In this document: positions 1 through 12,305 of the stretch, one piece after another
Position numbering within the stretch: position 1 is the stretch's first letter
Layout of the letters: every line of letters begins with the position of its first letter
From: Toxoplasma gondii ME49
Taxonomy: Eukaryota > Apicomplexa > Conoidasida > Eucoccidiorida > Sarcocystidae
Direction: 5' to 3'
Assembly: GCF_000006565.2 (NCBI RefSeq)
Contig: NC_031480.1
Coordinates: forward strand, 1,442,144-1,506,143
DNA: 64,000 nucleotides
Program-made: the position numbers and the translations under genes
The notes under the pieces: generated by a model
Seen by the model: the letters and a program-made list of their open reading frames with translations, nothing else
The model's database searches: none
What the model was told of the DNA's origin: nothing

Positions 1-3000
1 AGAACGTCGGTGTCCTATACGAACCGCTAGTCGCCCTTGACCCATGGTTCCCTAGACTCCTCCACTTCCAGTGAAGAAAGACTGAAGCCTGAAGAAAGTC
101 CTCAGCGTGGGGAGCTGCCCGCCACAGCACCAGCCCCACACTCGCCTCGTCCTCTCTACCTGTGCTCGGTTTTCGACCCTCGAACAGTACTTACACTCGA
201 AAAGCCAACACTCTTTCGCTCCGCCTTCTCGGCGTGGCTGAAGGAGACTTGGCGGGAAGGCGGTACGGGGCTCGCGGCTGCAGAGCTGCAAGTCTGCGGC
301 GCCGGCTTGATTTGATCGAGTGCCTCGGTGAGGAACTCCTGCGTGAGGACGGCGTGGTGCGTCCACACAGCGAGCAGCGGGTTCGCCCGCTGTACGAACA
401 CCTCAGGGCCGCCCCAGAGACTCCAGGAGCCGAAGGAGGCGCAGGTCGGAGTCTCCGCTTCGCCCGCGAAGGACCCAAAAAGCGGGGCGCTTGTCTGCGC
501 TTCCCCGGGACTGGAGACTCCCGGTGGCTGGGCTGGCAGGTGCGAGCACGACGAAGGCAGAGCGGAGTCGTCCATCTTCGAAGGCGAGGGCCGAGACGAA
601 GACAGCAGTGCAGCGCCAGCCGGCTTCTCTTGACTCAGCTCGTCGAGAAGGCCGTAGGCACCTTCCCACACCTCCCCTGAGGTATGAATCCGCATTTCGT
701 GGAGGCCGTGGCGACCGTAGTGCCGACTGAGAACAAGCGAAACAAAAGCATGTTCTCTGGTTTCAGTTGCCGGTTTCCTGATTCTCAGCTTGGATGTCAC
801 GGGATGCGCGACGCTCGGCTTTAGCTTCCAGTTTTTGTTTTATGACAGACGCGACTCTTTCTCGGCTTTTTCTATCAGTGTCGCTCCCACTCAAGGGGGC
901 GGCAGCGTCGTCCAGAAGAGAGCGCCGCGTGCTGGGGTATTCTCACTTGCGTTTTGAGATCCTCTCGGCCGCCCCCATCTCCCCTCGCTGTTTCGCTTGT
1001 CTCTCCGTTTCTCTTCTTTCTTCTCTCTCTGCCTTCTTCCTTAACCTTCGTCCCCTTCGCTTCCCGTCGTCTTCTCTCCCCTGCTGCGTCCTCTCTCTCC
1101 TCGCCTCCAGAGGTCCACCTCCTCCACGCTCTCCCCCCTCTTCCCCTTCGCGCCTCCTGTGCCCTCCCTTACCTGATGTAGAGCTGTAGAGCACATCTTT
1201 TGAGTTCGTCGTTTGCATGCAGGAAGAGGCACATGAGTACGTTGTCGGGGCATCCCTCGAAGTCCCAGAGTAACTCCTCGAGACTTCCGAAGAAGCAGCC
1301 GCCGCCGGCGACAGGACTCGCCCCCGTCCCCGAAAACAGCAGCTGCGCTCTCCCTGAAGGCGTCGCGACGCCCAGGGGCTGTCGCGCCGGCAACAAGACT
1401 GGCGACGAAGGGCCGCTCAAAGTCGCTACTGCAGCCGTGGCCGCCGCCGCCGCCGCAGCCGCCGCGGCGAGGCGACTCCGGCAGGCCCCCACGGCGTTCA
1501 GGCTCGAGCACCCAGCTCCAGGGCATGCGCCTGCCCCCCCCACAACGCCCGCCCCTGCGCCCACACCACCGGCCCCTGCGCCCACAACACCCGCACCGGC
1601 TCCAGGGCCTGCCGCGGTCGCGGCTGCCGCGGCGGCACTCGCGGCGGCGGCTGCTGCTGAGGCGGCGGCACTCGCGGCGACTGCAGCGGCGGCTGCGGCG
1701 GCGGCGGCCGAGGACGAGGGCAGCGGCGACGTCGGGCTCACAGCGAGTCTGGCGCAGTTCGCCAGTTGCGCGATTCGGTGGATCACATGGCGAACCTGCT
1801 CTTCGAGCGGTTTTCGGCGCTTGATCAGCATCAGCTGTCGCGCCGGCAGAGACACCGCCGAGTACTCGGGAGACCCGCCCCCGAGCGTCGAGAGTCGCTG
1901 GAGACAGTCGTGCAGGTGCGGGAGAGACTCCATGAAGTGCGAGTAAGAACGCATGTACCGTTGCAGGAAAACGGGCGATTGCCACACTGCAGACATGGAA
2001 GAAAAAGACGCACCCTGGGTGGGAGAGAAGACGCACAAAGAAGGAGGTCCGAGACACGCGCTGAAGGACCCACGAAGACACCGCAGCCGTGCTTTGCGGC
2101 GCGCCAGCTCGCTCCAGTTCATCGCTGCTTTGCTGTTCTGAAGAGTCACAGGTCCAGCCACGACGCCTCAGGTTTCACAAATGAGGAGTGGACCCCCCCT
2201 CACCTGGACACTTGCGAATGAACTCGAAGAGACGCGCCAACAGCCGATTCTTCCGCTTCAGAGCCTGGTGGCTTCGCTGCAAAGACGCCAGTGCCGCCGA
2301 GTCCACTTCGGTCCTCTTCATCGAAATGCTCTTCGCAGCCCCTTCGCGACTGTCTTCGAATAATTCTTCCACCTGAAAGTGCCAAAGAAAAACACTCGCG
2401 GCTCCGTTCTCTGCCCAAACCTCGCGACAGGTAGCCACGCAGGCACAAACAGCTACACGTAAACCGAGACAGCATTCCACGCTTCACATGCATATGCATA
2501 CGTAGATGCATGCAGACATGTACGCATAAAGGGAACCCATTCATGTACACAGTCGTGCTTCGATGCATGTGGACGTATTTAGACACAGCTGGATGAAGAG
2601 GACTGATTGGAGACAAGACCGTGTCAAGGCGAAATCAGATCGGAGTAATTATGAGCTGCCTCTCTGTACTCACGCGAAAGTGTAGTCACCGCCTACATCC
2701 ATATGTAATTATGTTTATATATAAATATATGTATATACATGTATATACGTGTATACATATATATATGTAAATAGAGGAAAGTGGGTAGTGGAACGTTTGT
2801 GTAGAGGCGAAATGAAATAGGACAGTTGTGTGCATCTCTCTAAAGTCTTCAACAGCAGATATGTTGCTTTCCTTCAAGAACCATCTCAGACAGGCGGTCA
2901 TGTCCTTTTCCTGCTGTCGACGTTTCCTCTGCGCAACTCTGCCCCTGAAGAGTCTGCTGTTTCTGCAGTTGTCCTTTGAACTAGAATTGCCGGCTGCACT

Positions 3001-6000
3001 CACGCCCGCAGACCTCTCCCCTGTTTCCACCAAGAACAAACGTGTCTCCGAGACTTCTTGGGACGCGCGACATGGTGCGCTGCAAGCGTCCGTCAGCTCA
3101 CCTCGAGGTACTTCTCCAAGAGCCTGGCGATGTCCTCCGCTGCCGCCATGATGAGACCCCTGTCGTACTTTCTCAAACAGTCAAAGAGAGGCTGCAACTG
3201 GGCTCGAGTCACGCATACGCCCACGTATTCGGAGACAACTGCCGGACTGTGGGGCGTCTCCACGCCGCCTTCTCCCTTCGGCGGACCCTCTGTCTCCTCG
3301 GTGGCCGTCGCGGCTTCGCCAGCCTGTAGGGAGAGTTGTCTCTCGACAGCTGCGAAGCATTCGTCAACAGGGAGTTCGAGGGCGAACGGAGGGAAGGAGA
3401 AGAGGAAGGGGGGAAGGTGAGACGCGAGCGACAGAGTCCTCGCCTTGGACGCCTTCTCCACAGGTCGGGCGCCACAGACCTCACTGCCTCCTTTCAACCG
3501 CGCCGGCGCCCCGTCGGGAGTGCCTGGAGTTGTGTCCTGGTCCTCCAGCTTTGGCCCAGTATCCCTGCAGCCGTCGCTGCGGAGTTTGAGCCGCTGTCGG
3601 CTGTCTTCGTGGGTCTTGGAGCCCGACGTCGCGCCGCGCGGCAGCGCCGGGGACTGTGGCCGCTCGTTGGGCGCGGCCGGCGGCTGCGAGGAGATACTCG
3701 CGGTCGACAGACGCGCTGCAGGCTCCTCGTCGAGCCCAAACGCCGCCACGGCGCGGGCCTCTGCGTCCGCCAAGATGCTTCGGAGGCGGCTGGTCAACGG
3801 CTCAGGGAGTTGCGAGTCTGGAGAAACAAGACGCGCAAGAACGCGGGGACTTTCAGGGAGAAAGGAAACAAGCCAAGCGTCTGCCCTGTCGACCGAGGAC
3901 TGTCCAGTTCCTTCTTAAACTGTTCAAGAGAGAAAACTCGCCCGACTCCAGTCAAACCGACATCGGTCTTTCTCTCTGTCTTGACAATACTGAACTACTT
4001 GCAAATGGTTCACTGACACAACCTGGTGCACACATGTACTCTGTTGCGGTCGCTATCACCTCGGAAGTCTCGACTTCGGGTGAGGATGTATTTCTGTCGA
4101 ACGTGGAGAAACGACTTAGTCTTTCTTGTGCAGGCTGACCTATGACCGCGAGGACTTCCTTGGCCTCCGAGATAGGAAGCATCGGGTTGAGGATGCATTC
4201 GAAGAAGCAGGCAATGGCCTCGTCTTCATCTGCTCGTGGAATCTGATAGCCGTCGAGAGCATTTACAAGCTGTTCGCGGCTCGTCCGATACGCCGGCAAA
4301 GGATTCAGCATCCTTTGTCGCCGCTGGTGCTCCTCTCGCTGCAGAGCGAGCTTCGCGAGCTTCCTTGTTCGCGGATGTTCCTCGCAAGTAGACAAGGTGG
4401 ACGAAGGAAACCTTCCTTGAAACGGCGTCGCCTTCGGTACCGTCACTCCGGGGGGCAGTTCGAGAGTGGCCAAAAGATCTCCCGCTTGGAAAACGGCGCC
4501 CTCAGACTGCAGACGAAAGGCAAAGGCGTCGTTACAGGTGCAGGAGCTCGTCATTTAGCACGCGAAACAGAAGGCTTTTGGAGAGAACAGAAGAGAACGA
4601 AACGAGGAAACAAACAGGAAGAAGCAGGAAGAAAAGGAGAAAGGAGGAAACAAAACTGTGAGAGAGACTCCCTCCGCTAGAACGGGGAACGATGAAAAAA
4701 AGGAAAACCCGTGAGCAAGAGGAAGCACTCTTGCCCTGAACTGCGGGTTCGCTCTGTTAATGAGACGAACACACAGAGAATTGAAGTCGAGAAAATGTGT
4801 GACGTCCAAAAACGCTCGCGAAACTGCGGGGGGTGCCTTATCGACAAGAAACCTCAAGGCGGCAAGACGAAGCGGAAGAGCACAGGCGAATTCCACCGGA
4901 TGGGAGAAAAGCGAGAATCAGCTCTCTGTCTGTGTCACATGTCGACGAGTAACAAAGAAAACGAAAGTCTCCATGGGGTGGCGCACAGCGTACGAGAGAG
5001 AAAGCCAAATGAACTCTCGTTTCGTTTCTGTTCTACGACGAAAAAGGTGACAGAGAGAGCCTCTCTTTCCGTGTTTGATTCTGATGACGAGAGAGAGCAG
5101 CAGGAACCACGAAGCATCGAATGCAGGCGTACCATTGCGTGCATCAACTTCCCACTGGCCTCGACGTGGAGCTGCATGTACATCTTCATGATCTCGATTT
5201 CTGCGTACGACTGTCCCTTGACGACTTGCTGCTCGTTCGCCACCAGCCACCGGACAAGCTTTCCACTTACAGGAGGGCGAACCTGAAATCCGGAGGAACC
5301 GCGCGAGAAAAGCGAGTCTGAGGGGAACTTGCCGACACCCACGACGCAAGATTTTGGTGGACAGCTCCACACCTCTAGACGCGAAGGAGGCTTTGAGGGA
5401 AACGTAAATCGAGGAAAGTCGAGTTTGCCGCCTCGCAAGGCCTCTGGAGTCTACAGAACAGAACGACGCTTCCTCCTCTCTCTCTCTCTCTGTGCCTCAC
5501 CTGCGTCGGGTCGCTCTCCTTGGTGAACGTATACGTCGTGCCGTCGAAGCTAACTCGCAGGCCAGTGCTGTCTTCTTTGTAGTAAACCTTTCTGCTTTTC
5601 CCGTCTATCCCGCCGCGGACGAGGAAGCCGCCGTCTCGCTGTTCAGCGCCCGAGCCGCCTGCGCCTGCGGAAGTGATTCTGCGAATGTGGACTGTCGTGC
5701 TGCTGTCGTTCAAAGCCACACACACCGTGTTCTGTCCGCCGTACGTACACTGCAGCGTGAACTTGGTCGACCGGTAAACCAAGCAACTTTCGTAAGACAC
5801 CGCAATGGATGGCGGCAGCTGACCCTGCTCAACCTGTGAAGTCGCAAAAAAGAGGAACAACTCGCAGTCGCCACCACTATGGGCGAGAAACGCAAACAAG
5901 CTTCCGACGTACGTACCGCAGAAGGCGGGGAGTCGTCACACGCGCCGCGACCAGAATGGTGTGGGTTCATCAGCCGTGGAATTTACATCTAGAGACATAA

Positions 6001-8946
6001 AGATATGCATATATGTATTAATAAATGCACTGAAATCGATACATATAGATTTGGAAATAGAACAACAGATGTATGAATATAGAGGCGGTACGGAGTTCTA
6101 AAGGAGTTTACACAGCTGACACTGGAGTGACGTTCTTACTGTTGACATCGGTTAGGTTTTGAATTCGTCCACTGTATCGCGTTTTTGAGTGTTCCAAAGA
6201 AGACAATTGATGCTTCACTGAAATTCCCACTCCTCCTCCTACAAAGGGGCAGAGCTGCTCCTAACTGGAAAACATCTGTGGAAAGTCCCTGAAATAGTGA
6301 AGGTGCAAGTTCTAAAAGTAAAAACTCGTAGTCTTCTGTTAACAAGCAGACGGGGCTGCCAAATGCGCCCACACTTGAAACCTGTATTCAGTCTCTCCCT
6401 TTCCTCTTTTCCCCCACACTTGGGAACGCCTTACGCGTTTGACAAAGGCCTCCTCAGACTCTCTGAAGTGAGTGTAGGACTCAAAAACCGCCGCGAGGAG
6501 AACGCCGAGAAGCAGCACTGGAGACACGTCGTTGCTGTCACTTGAAAAGTTCACTTTCTGCTCCAGCCATGTCGTGTGCGTTTCATTGGCTCTGGAGAAA
6601 AGAAACATTTCAACTGAATGCACGCAGGCGTCACCCTTTTACCGGGATGGGTTTCGACATGCATTCTCAAACCGCGCCTCAGACAATACATCGCTGTTCT
6701 ACCAGAGCAAGGAGGAGTCTTAGTAAATCACAACTCGCAGAAAAGCGTTTCTCGGGGATACAACCACATGCAGCTGTCACCACACACAGATCTCCACGAA
6801 GAAATACAGATTCAACGGAACACGATCAACACTCACCTGCTATAAAGGCACTTTACACGTATACCCACGACTGGAGACCGGAACGCCGAGATGCAAATGC
6901 ACTTACAAATACACTGACAGAGACAGTGTGCCGCCATACATACAAATATATATATATATATATATACATATATTTACATATATATATGTATATATATAGA
7001 GGCGCGGGATTTCCATGTGGACTGTGGATGTGAGTTCTGTGATCGACAGAGCGCTGGTGAATTTGTGGGTCTAGGGATAGAGTCGACGAAGGACGCTTAC
7101 ACGAAGTCAGGGTGTTCCAGAATCTTGATCAGAGCCTCTACATTCGTTCTCAGTTCCCCTCGGATTGTCATGTCCTTGAGCGCCAGCACCATGTGTTTGA
7201 CAGCTTCGCGTCTGTCCTGCAATTGAACAATGACCAAACGTCAAGTCGCGAGTCTCTTGGTCGCCTTTTCGAGCCTCGCTCTCACGTCGCCAAAGAGAAC
7301 TTTCGTCCCCCTGTCTTCAGGGTCATTCACGCGTCCACATTTATTTTCTCCTCTTTTCTCTTCTCTTCTCTCTTCGTGTGCCGTCACGCATTTTCAGCCA
7401 AGATCGGGCACCCGACCAGCCATGCATGCGGTCAGTCTCTTCTCTGAGATCCCCAGCACGCAATGTTTTTCTTCCTGCACATCGCGTCCCTCCCTGCGTT
7501 TCTCTCCTTCTCTCCCTCGTCACTCTTGCACTGCGCCTCTCTCCCTCCCTTGGTCTTCCCCTGTTGCCCCTCCCTTCCTCTTCGTCTGTCTCTCGTTCCT
7601 CGCGGCCATCTGGGTGTCTGCCTTGGACGCTCCTTCTCTGTCTCCGTTTAGCTGTCTCTCTCGGAGCGTTCTCTGTCCTCGTTCTTGCCTTCCTTCCTAC
7701 CTTCCCGTGTGCGAAGAGATGTCCGAACTGAGCGTCGTTGAACGCGTGGATGTTTCCCTGTGAGGGGAGGCGAAACGTCGGGAGAGCAAAGCTTTTTGAG
7801 AGAGCCGACAGTTGCCCAGACACCAGACGAGACGTAGAGGCACAGGCACGAGTCTCCTCTGGGACGCCAACACAACTTGTTCACCTCTCTCCAAGTGGCG
7901 AGGGACAGAGAGAGGTGAGCCGACAGACTCGCGTTCGAAGACGGCAGTGATAATCAGACACAGAAGCAACGAGAAAACAGAGAAACTGCGTCTGGTGCGC
8001 CTCGTGGATTTAGGTCTGAAATGAGGTTTCCATCCACTGAGTAAAGCGCTCGACGCTTTGAAGCCAGCGAAGAATTCCCTGCGAACAGTGTCTCGCTGTC
8101 TTTCTCGCAGTTTTCCGGTTCCCTAAAACCTGTCGGAAAAGTCAAGAAATCTTCCGGCTTCCTCACCTTGCTGCCGATCGAAAAATACCCCCACACGAAG
8201 CGCGACGGGCGAAACGTGAGCTCGTGCACGAGGCCGACCGTCGGTCGAAAGGACTGCATGCGCGCATGCACCGAGAGAAGGAAAGTTGCATGCAGTGCAA
8301 AAGACGCATTCCGCGCCTCGTTCAGAAACGTGAAAGACCATTCACGGAGTGAGCAACCAGCCTCCCGTGTTTGTCACTCGTTTACCGCACTCCTCTCTCT
8401 CTCTCGACGCGTATACACGAGGATCCACCAGGACACAGATAACAGAAATGGAAAGGGTACACAAGCGTAGAGTAGAGACGCAGACACGAACAGAGAAAAA
8501 GAAAGATAAAGGTCGAAAGACACGACGTTGATGACTGGAGATGCAACGGCGTACAGTTCAACCGATACGCACGGACAGAGACAACTGAAAACTGCTAGAT
8601 ACACCAACACACAGAAAGGGGTGTATGCGGACGTTTTGCCCATGTAGGATTCGCGACGAAGGTAACGAAACGACAGAAAAACAACTCCGCTGAGTGCGTG
8701 GAGAACAACAGCTCACTTCTTCTGCATGCTCCGCCGTTATCCGAGCTGCAATGATGTGTTTTCCAACGGGCTTGTTGCTGGCCGCCGAGTCCAAGTAGGC
8801 CTTGATATCTGGGATGTCATCGATCAGGATCCCCATCGCAACCTGCGAAGAAAAGCGAAACAGAAAAAAACTCGCGCATCGCTTTCCCCGTCCCTCCAAA
8901 TCCACCGATGACGCATGCACAACGCCGAGAAAAATCACGCATATTC

Positions 8947-8978
<32 letters not shown>

Positions 8979-9209
8979 GTGGATATAAAGTGTGGGCAGA
9001 GAGAAGCAGGCAGGCAAAAGCATGTAACTCTATATATTTAGATATCATGCATGCACCTACTGACAGTCGCACCTAGCCTACACACACAGACGCACGATAC
9101 ACTCTCGCATGCACATACACAAAGATAAACGCATGAACGTATGTATCCATACATAGAGGTACTTTGTGGTTATCTTCATATATCCCTATACTACATACAG
9201 ATATATATA

Positions 9210-9241
<32 letters not shown>

Positions 9242-11974
9242 GGAATTGTGTATCGTTTTAATTTGTGTTCAACTGAGTCTGTGTCAACGCGGCCGTGGGC
9301 CGGGTAAACAAGGCGAAAACGAGACGATCTTTTCGCCTTTTTAAAGAAGGCTGCGTAAGCGTATACCTGAAGCTGCGCCGCCGGGAGGTTGAAGTCCCCG
9401 ACGCACTCTGTGACGACGTGCTCTACTTGGAGGCGCGCGTTCACCTCCAAAAACGCAAACTGGTGAGTTTTGGGGTCGTACAAAAACTCACACGTTCCCG
9501 CATTCTCATACCCCACCTGCAACGAAAATAAAACAGAAACCCAATCCATGCATGCATGTGTACGTGTATACCGCTCGCCACACATGTACACACACACACA
9601 CACGTCTACGCAGGTATACATGCATACGCATATATATAAATATACATATATATACATATATGTATAGTTTAATGGATGTGTACACATGTGAACTATAAAG
9701 TCGCATGCAAATACACGTCTGTGTATATACGTAGGTGCAACTGGACCTACCAAAGCATCACGGCGTATCTGAATATACGACTATATGCTTCTATGTAAAG
9801 CGGTCATCTCGGAGTAACGGGTGACTCTTGTGTCACTTGGCGTCCGAGGGAAAACGTCAAGAAGCATGTAGCTTTACGCGTTCCTGTGAAGCTTCACAGT
9901 GGCATCCCATAGAGATTCAGTTTTCTCACGGCAACTTGCGTGAGGCTCTATTTGCTCACACTCACCGCCATGGCCATCCGGCAGGCAGCGTCCTCCATTT
10001 GAGAAACGACCTCGGGAGGAGCTGCAACGACGGGGCCTTCTTCAATGATTTTTTGGCATCTTCTCTGAATTGAGCAGTCCCGACTTCCGAGCGAAACGCA
10101 CCGCCCCGACTTGTCTGCCAAGAGCTGGACCTCCAGGTGTCTGTATACCAGCGGCAAGCGTGAGGGCGTGAGCACGATGGAGCCGGAACTGAAGAAGGTC
10201 TGCTTCTCTGCTTCTTCGCTGGAAGTGCTGTCTGTTCACACCTTCGAGCGGATCTCCACATTTGCGTTTCCGCCTGTTTCCCAGGTCGATGGAAACGCGT
10301 TCGTGTTCACTTCACACGACTAGCGACGAGTTTCCAAGCAAGCAGCCACCCCAGCAAACGCGAAGCCCCGGCGACAACGAAACAGACCGCCACCAGTCGA
10401 CGGCACTCGTTTTCCACGTGGAACCTCTTCGTTCGACCCGACCCCTGGTAGCCTGGAAGCCTCGCGGAGACGCGAAAATGTATTTTCTCTCAACCAGACA
10501 GCCGCTCAGCTCTTCAAGAGTTTCGCGCCGCTCGTCGAGCGCGAGGTGGAGTGAAAAACTCGCGTCTTGACAGAGGCGAGCGTGCGACACGCGACATGAG
10601 ACCAGAGACGCGAGCGAGAAGGAGGGAATGGAGACAAAACGGAGACAGCTAAGCGAATGGAAAAGACAAATACGCGAGAAGGTGGAGCAACGACAAAGAA
10701 GGAAATAACGAACCTGCAATCGGAGACCATGCGCATGACAAACACTGGAGAACCTTTGACTTCGTTGACCACCTGGCGATACGCGTCGGCGACCTCCTCT
10801 GCGTTCGTGACTCGACGAATGCCTTTGCCGCCTCCTCCTTCACTCGCCTTAATCATCACGGGATATCCAATTTTCGCGCAACAGTCCAAGACCTGATGTA
10901 ACGGAAAGGCGAAATGCGTCCACAGGCACGTCAAAAAGACCTTCTAACATGCGCATCTATTTATATGCATTTACATATATATATATATATATATGTGAGT
11001 CTAGAAAGGCCTCTCTATATGTATTTTTATATATAGATATGCGTGTGTGCTTTGGCATGCGCAGGTGTATCTCTGTGGGGATCTGCATCTATGAATCTCC
11101 GGTCTGAGCACGAAGTGACTGCACGTCCTTGGCCGCCTTCAGAGGCATCTTGCGTATGTGCTAGCATTGCCGTTCTAGACGAACCGGCGGCGTCCCAGAA
11201 CATAGACACGATTGATAGATAGATGCGTATATAGAGACCACATAACGCCTAGAGAGAAGTGAAAACAGTGGTTTGACGGAGAAACGGATGGCGACCTATG
11301 GGCCGAAGCGCTCTCTCGTATATTCACTTGCATTGCCGGAACAAATCCACTTTTCCTGGAAAAAAAACTTTTGGCATGGCCTACATCCTTGGCCGACTGC
11401 ACGCATGCAGCTGCGAGTGTCTGCTGCGACAGGCCTTTGGTGGGGTCGACTTGACTCAGGTCCACAGTGACGTCCATGCCTGAAAACATAAAAAACAGAA
11501 GGAAATGCAGAAGAGGCAAAGTCAACACAGAAAACGCAAAAATGTGAGGGAAAAGACAACAGAACTACGGAAAAGAGAACTTTCACACGACCGTTTACCA
11601 AGAGTTTGCATACAGCTCAGTTTGACACGTTTTCTTCAAAGCTGCAAGACGGCCGCGTTCCTGAACGTCACGTAGTCCTGCACTCTGAATCCACGATCGT
11701 GAGCGTTGGACTCTGTTGCATCGACTTGCGCATCATTGCACAAGGAAAAGACCAACTAACGTCACCTTTCCTCACGGGAACATGCATGCGACCCCTGTTG
11801 ATTTAGCTGCCGTGTTTCAATTCAAATTCGTAAAGCACTGGATAACTGAAGAATACTGCAGTTTTCGTCCGAAAGGAACTCGCACATGACACACACAAAC
11901 CACACTAGCAGTCCCCGCTAGATACATACACATGAAGGTCCTACCACTCTCAAACATATACATAGATATACAAG

Positions 11975-12033
<59 letters not shown>

Positions 12034-12271
12034 GTACAAATACATACATATACATATTTACATATATTTTGAGGTTGTGTGTGTTTCTTGATGCGTCACA
12101 CGTCCAAAAGTCGATAAAGATGTCGAAAGCGGGAGATAAAAGCCAGTTCAACGACTTGTTTGCATAGTTCATCGGCACAACTCCACAAGTGCCTGTCTTT
12201 CTGTGGCCACGGCTCTGAAACGGCGTACCCATTTAAACATGCATATATATATATATATATATATATATACG

Positions 12272-12305
<34 letters not shown>

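Noticed and set aside
1200..1946. 248-codon plus-strand open frame, Ala/Pro-rich
   Set aside because: It is the opposite-strand reflection of the ACC exon with the Ala/Gly tract, where GC-rich codons leave both strands free of stops.
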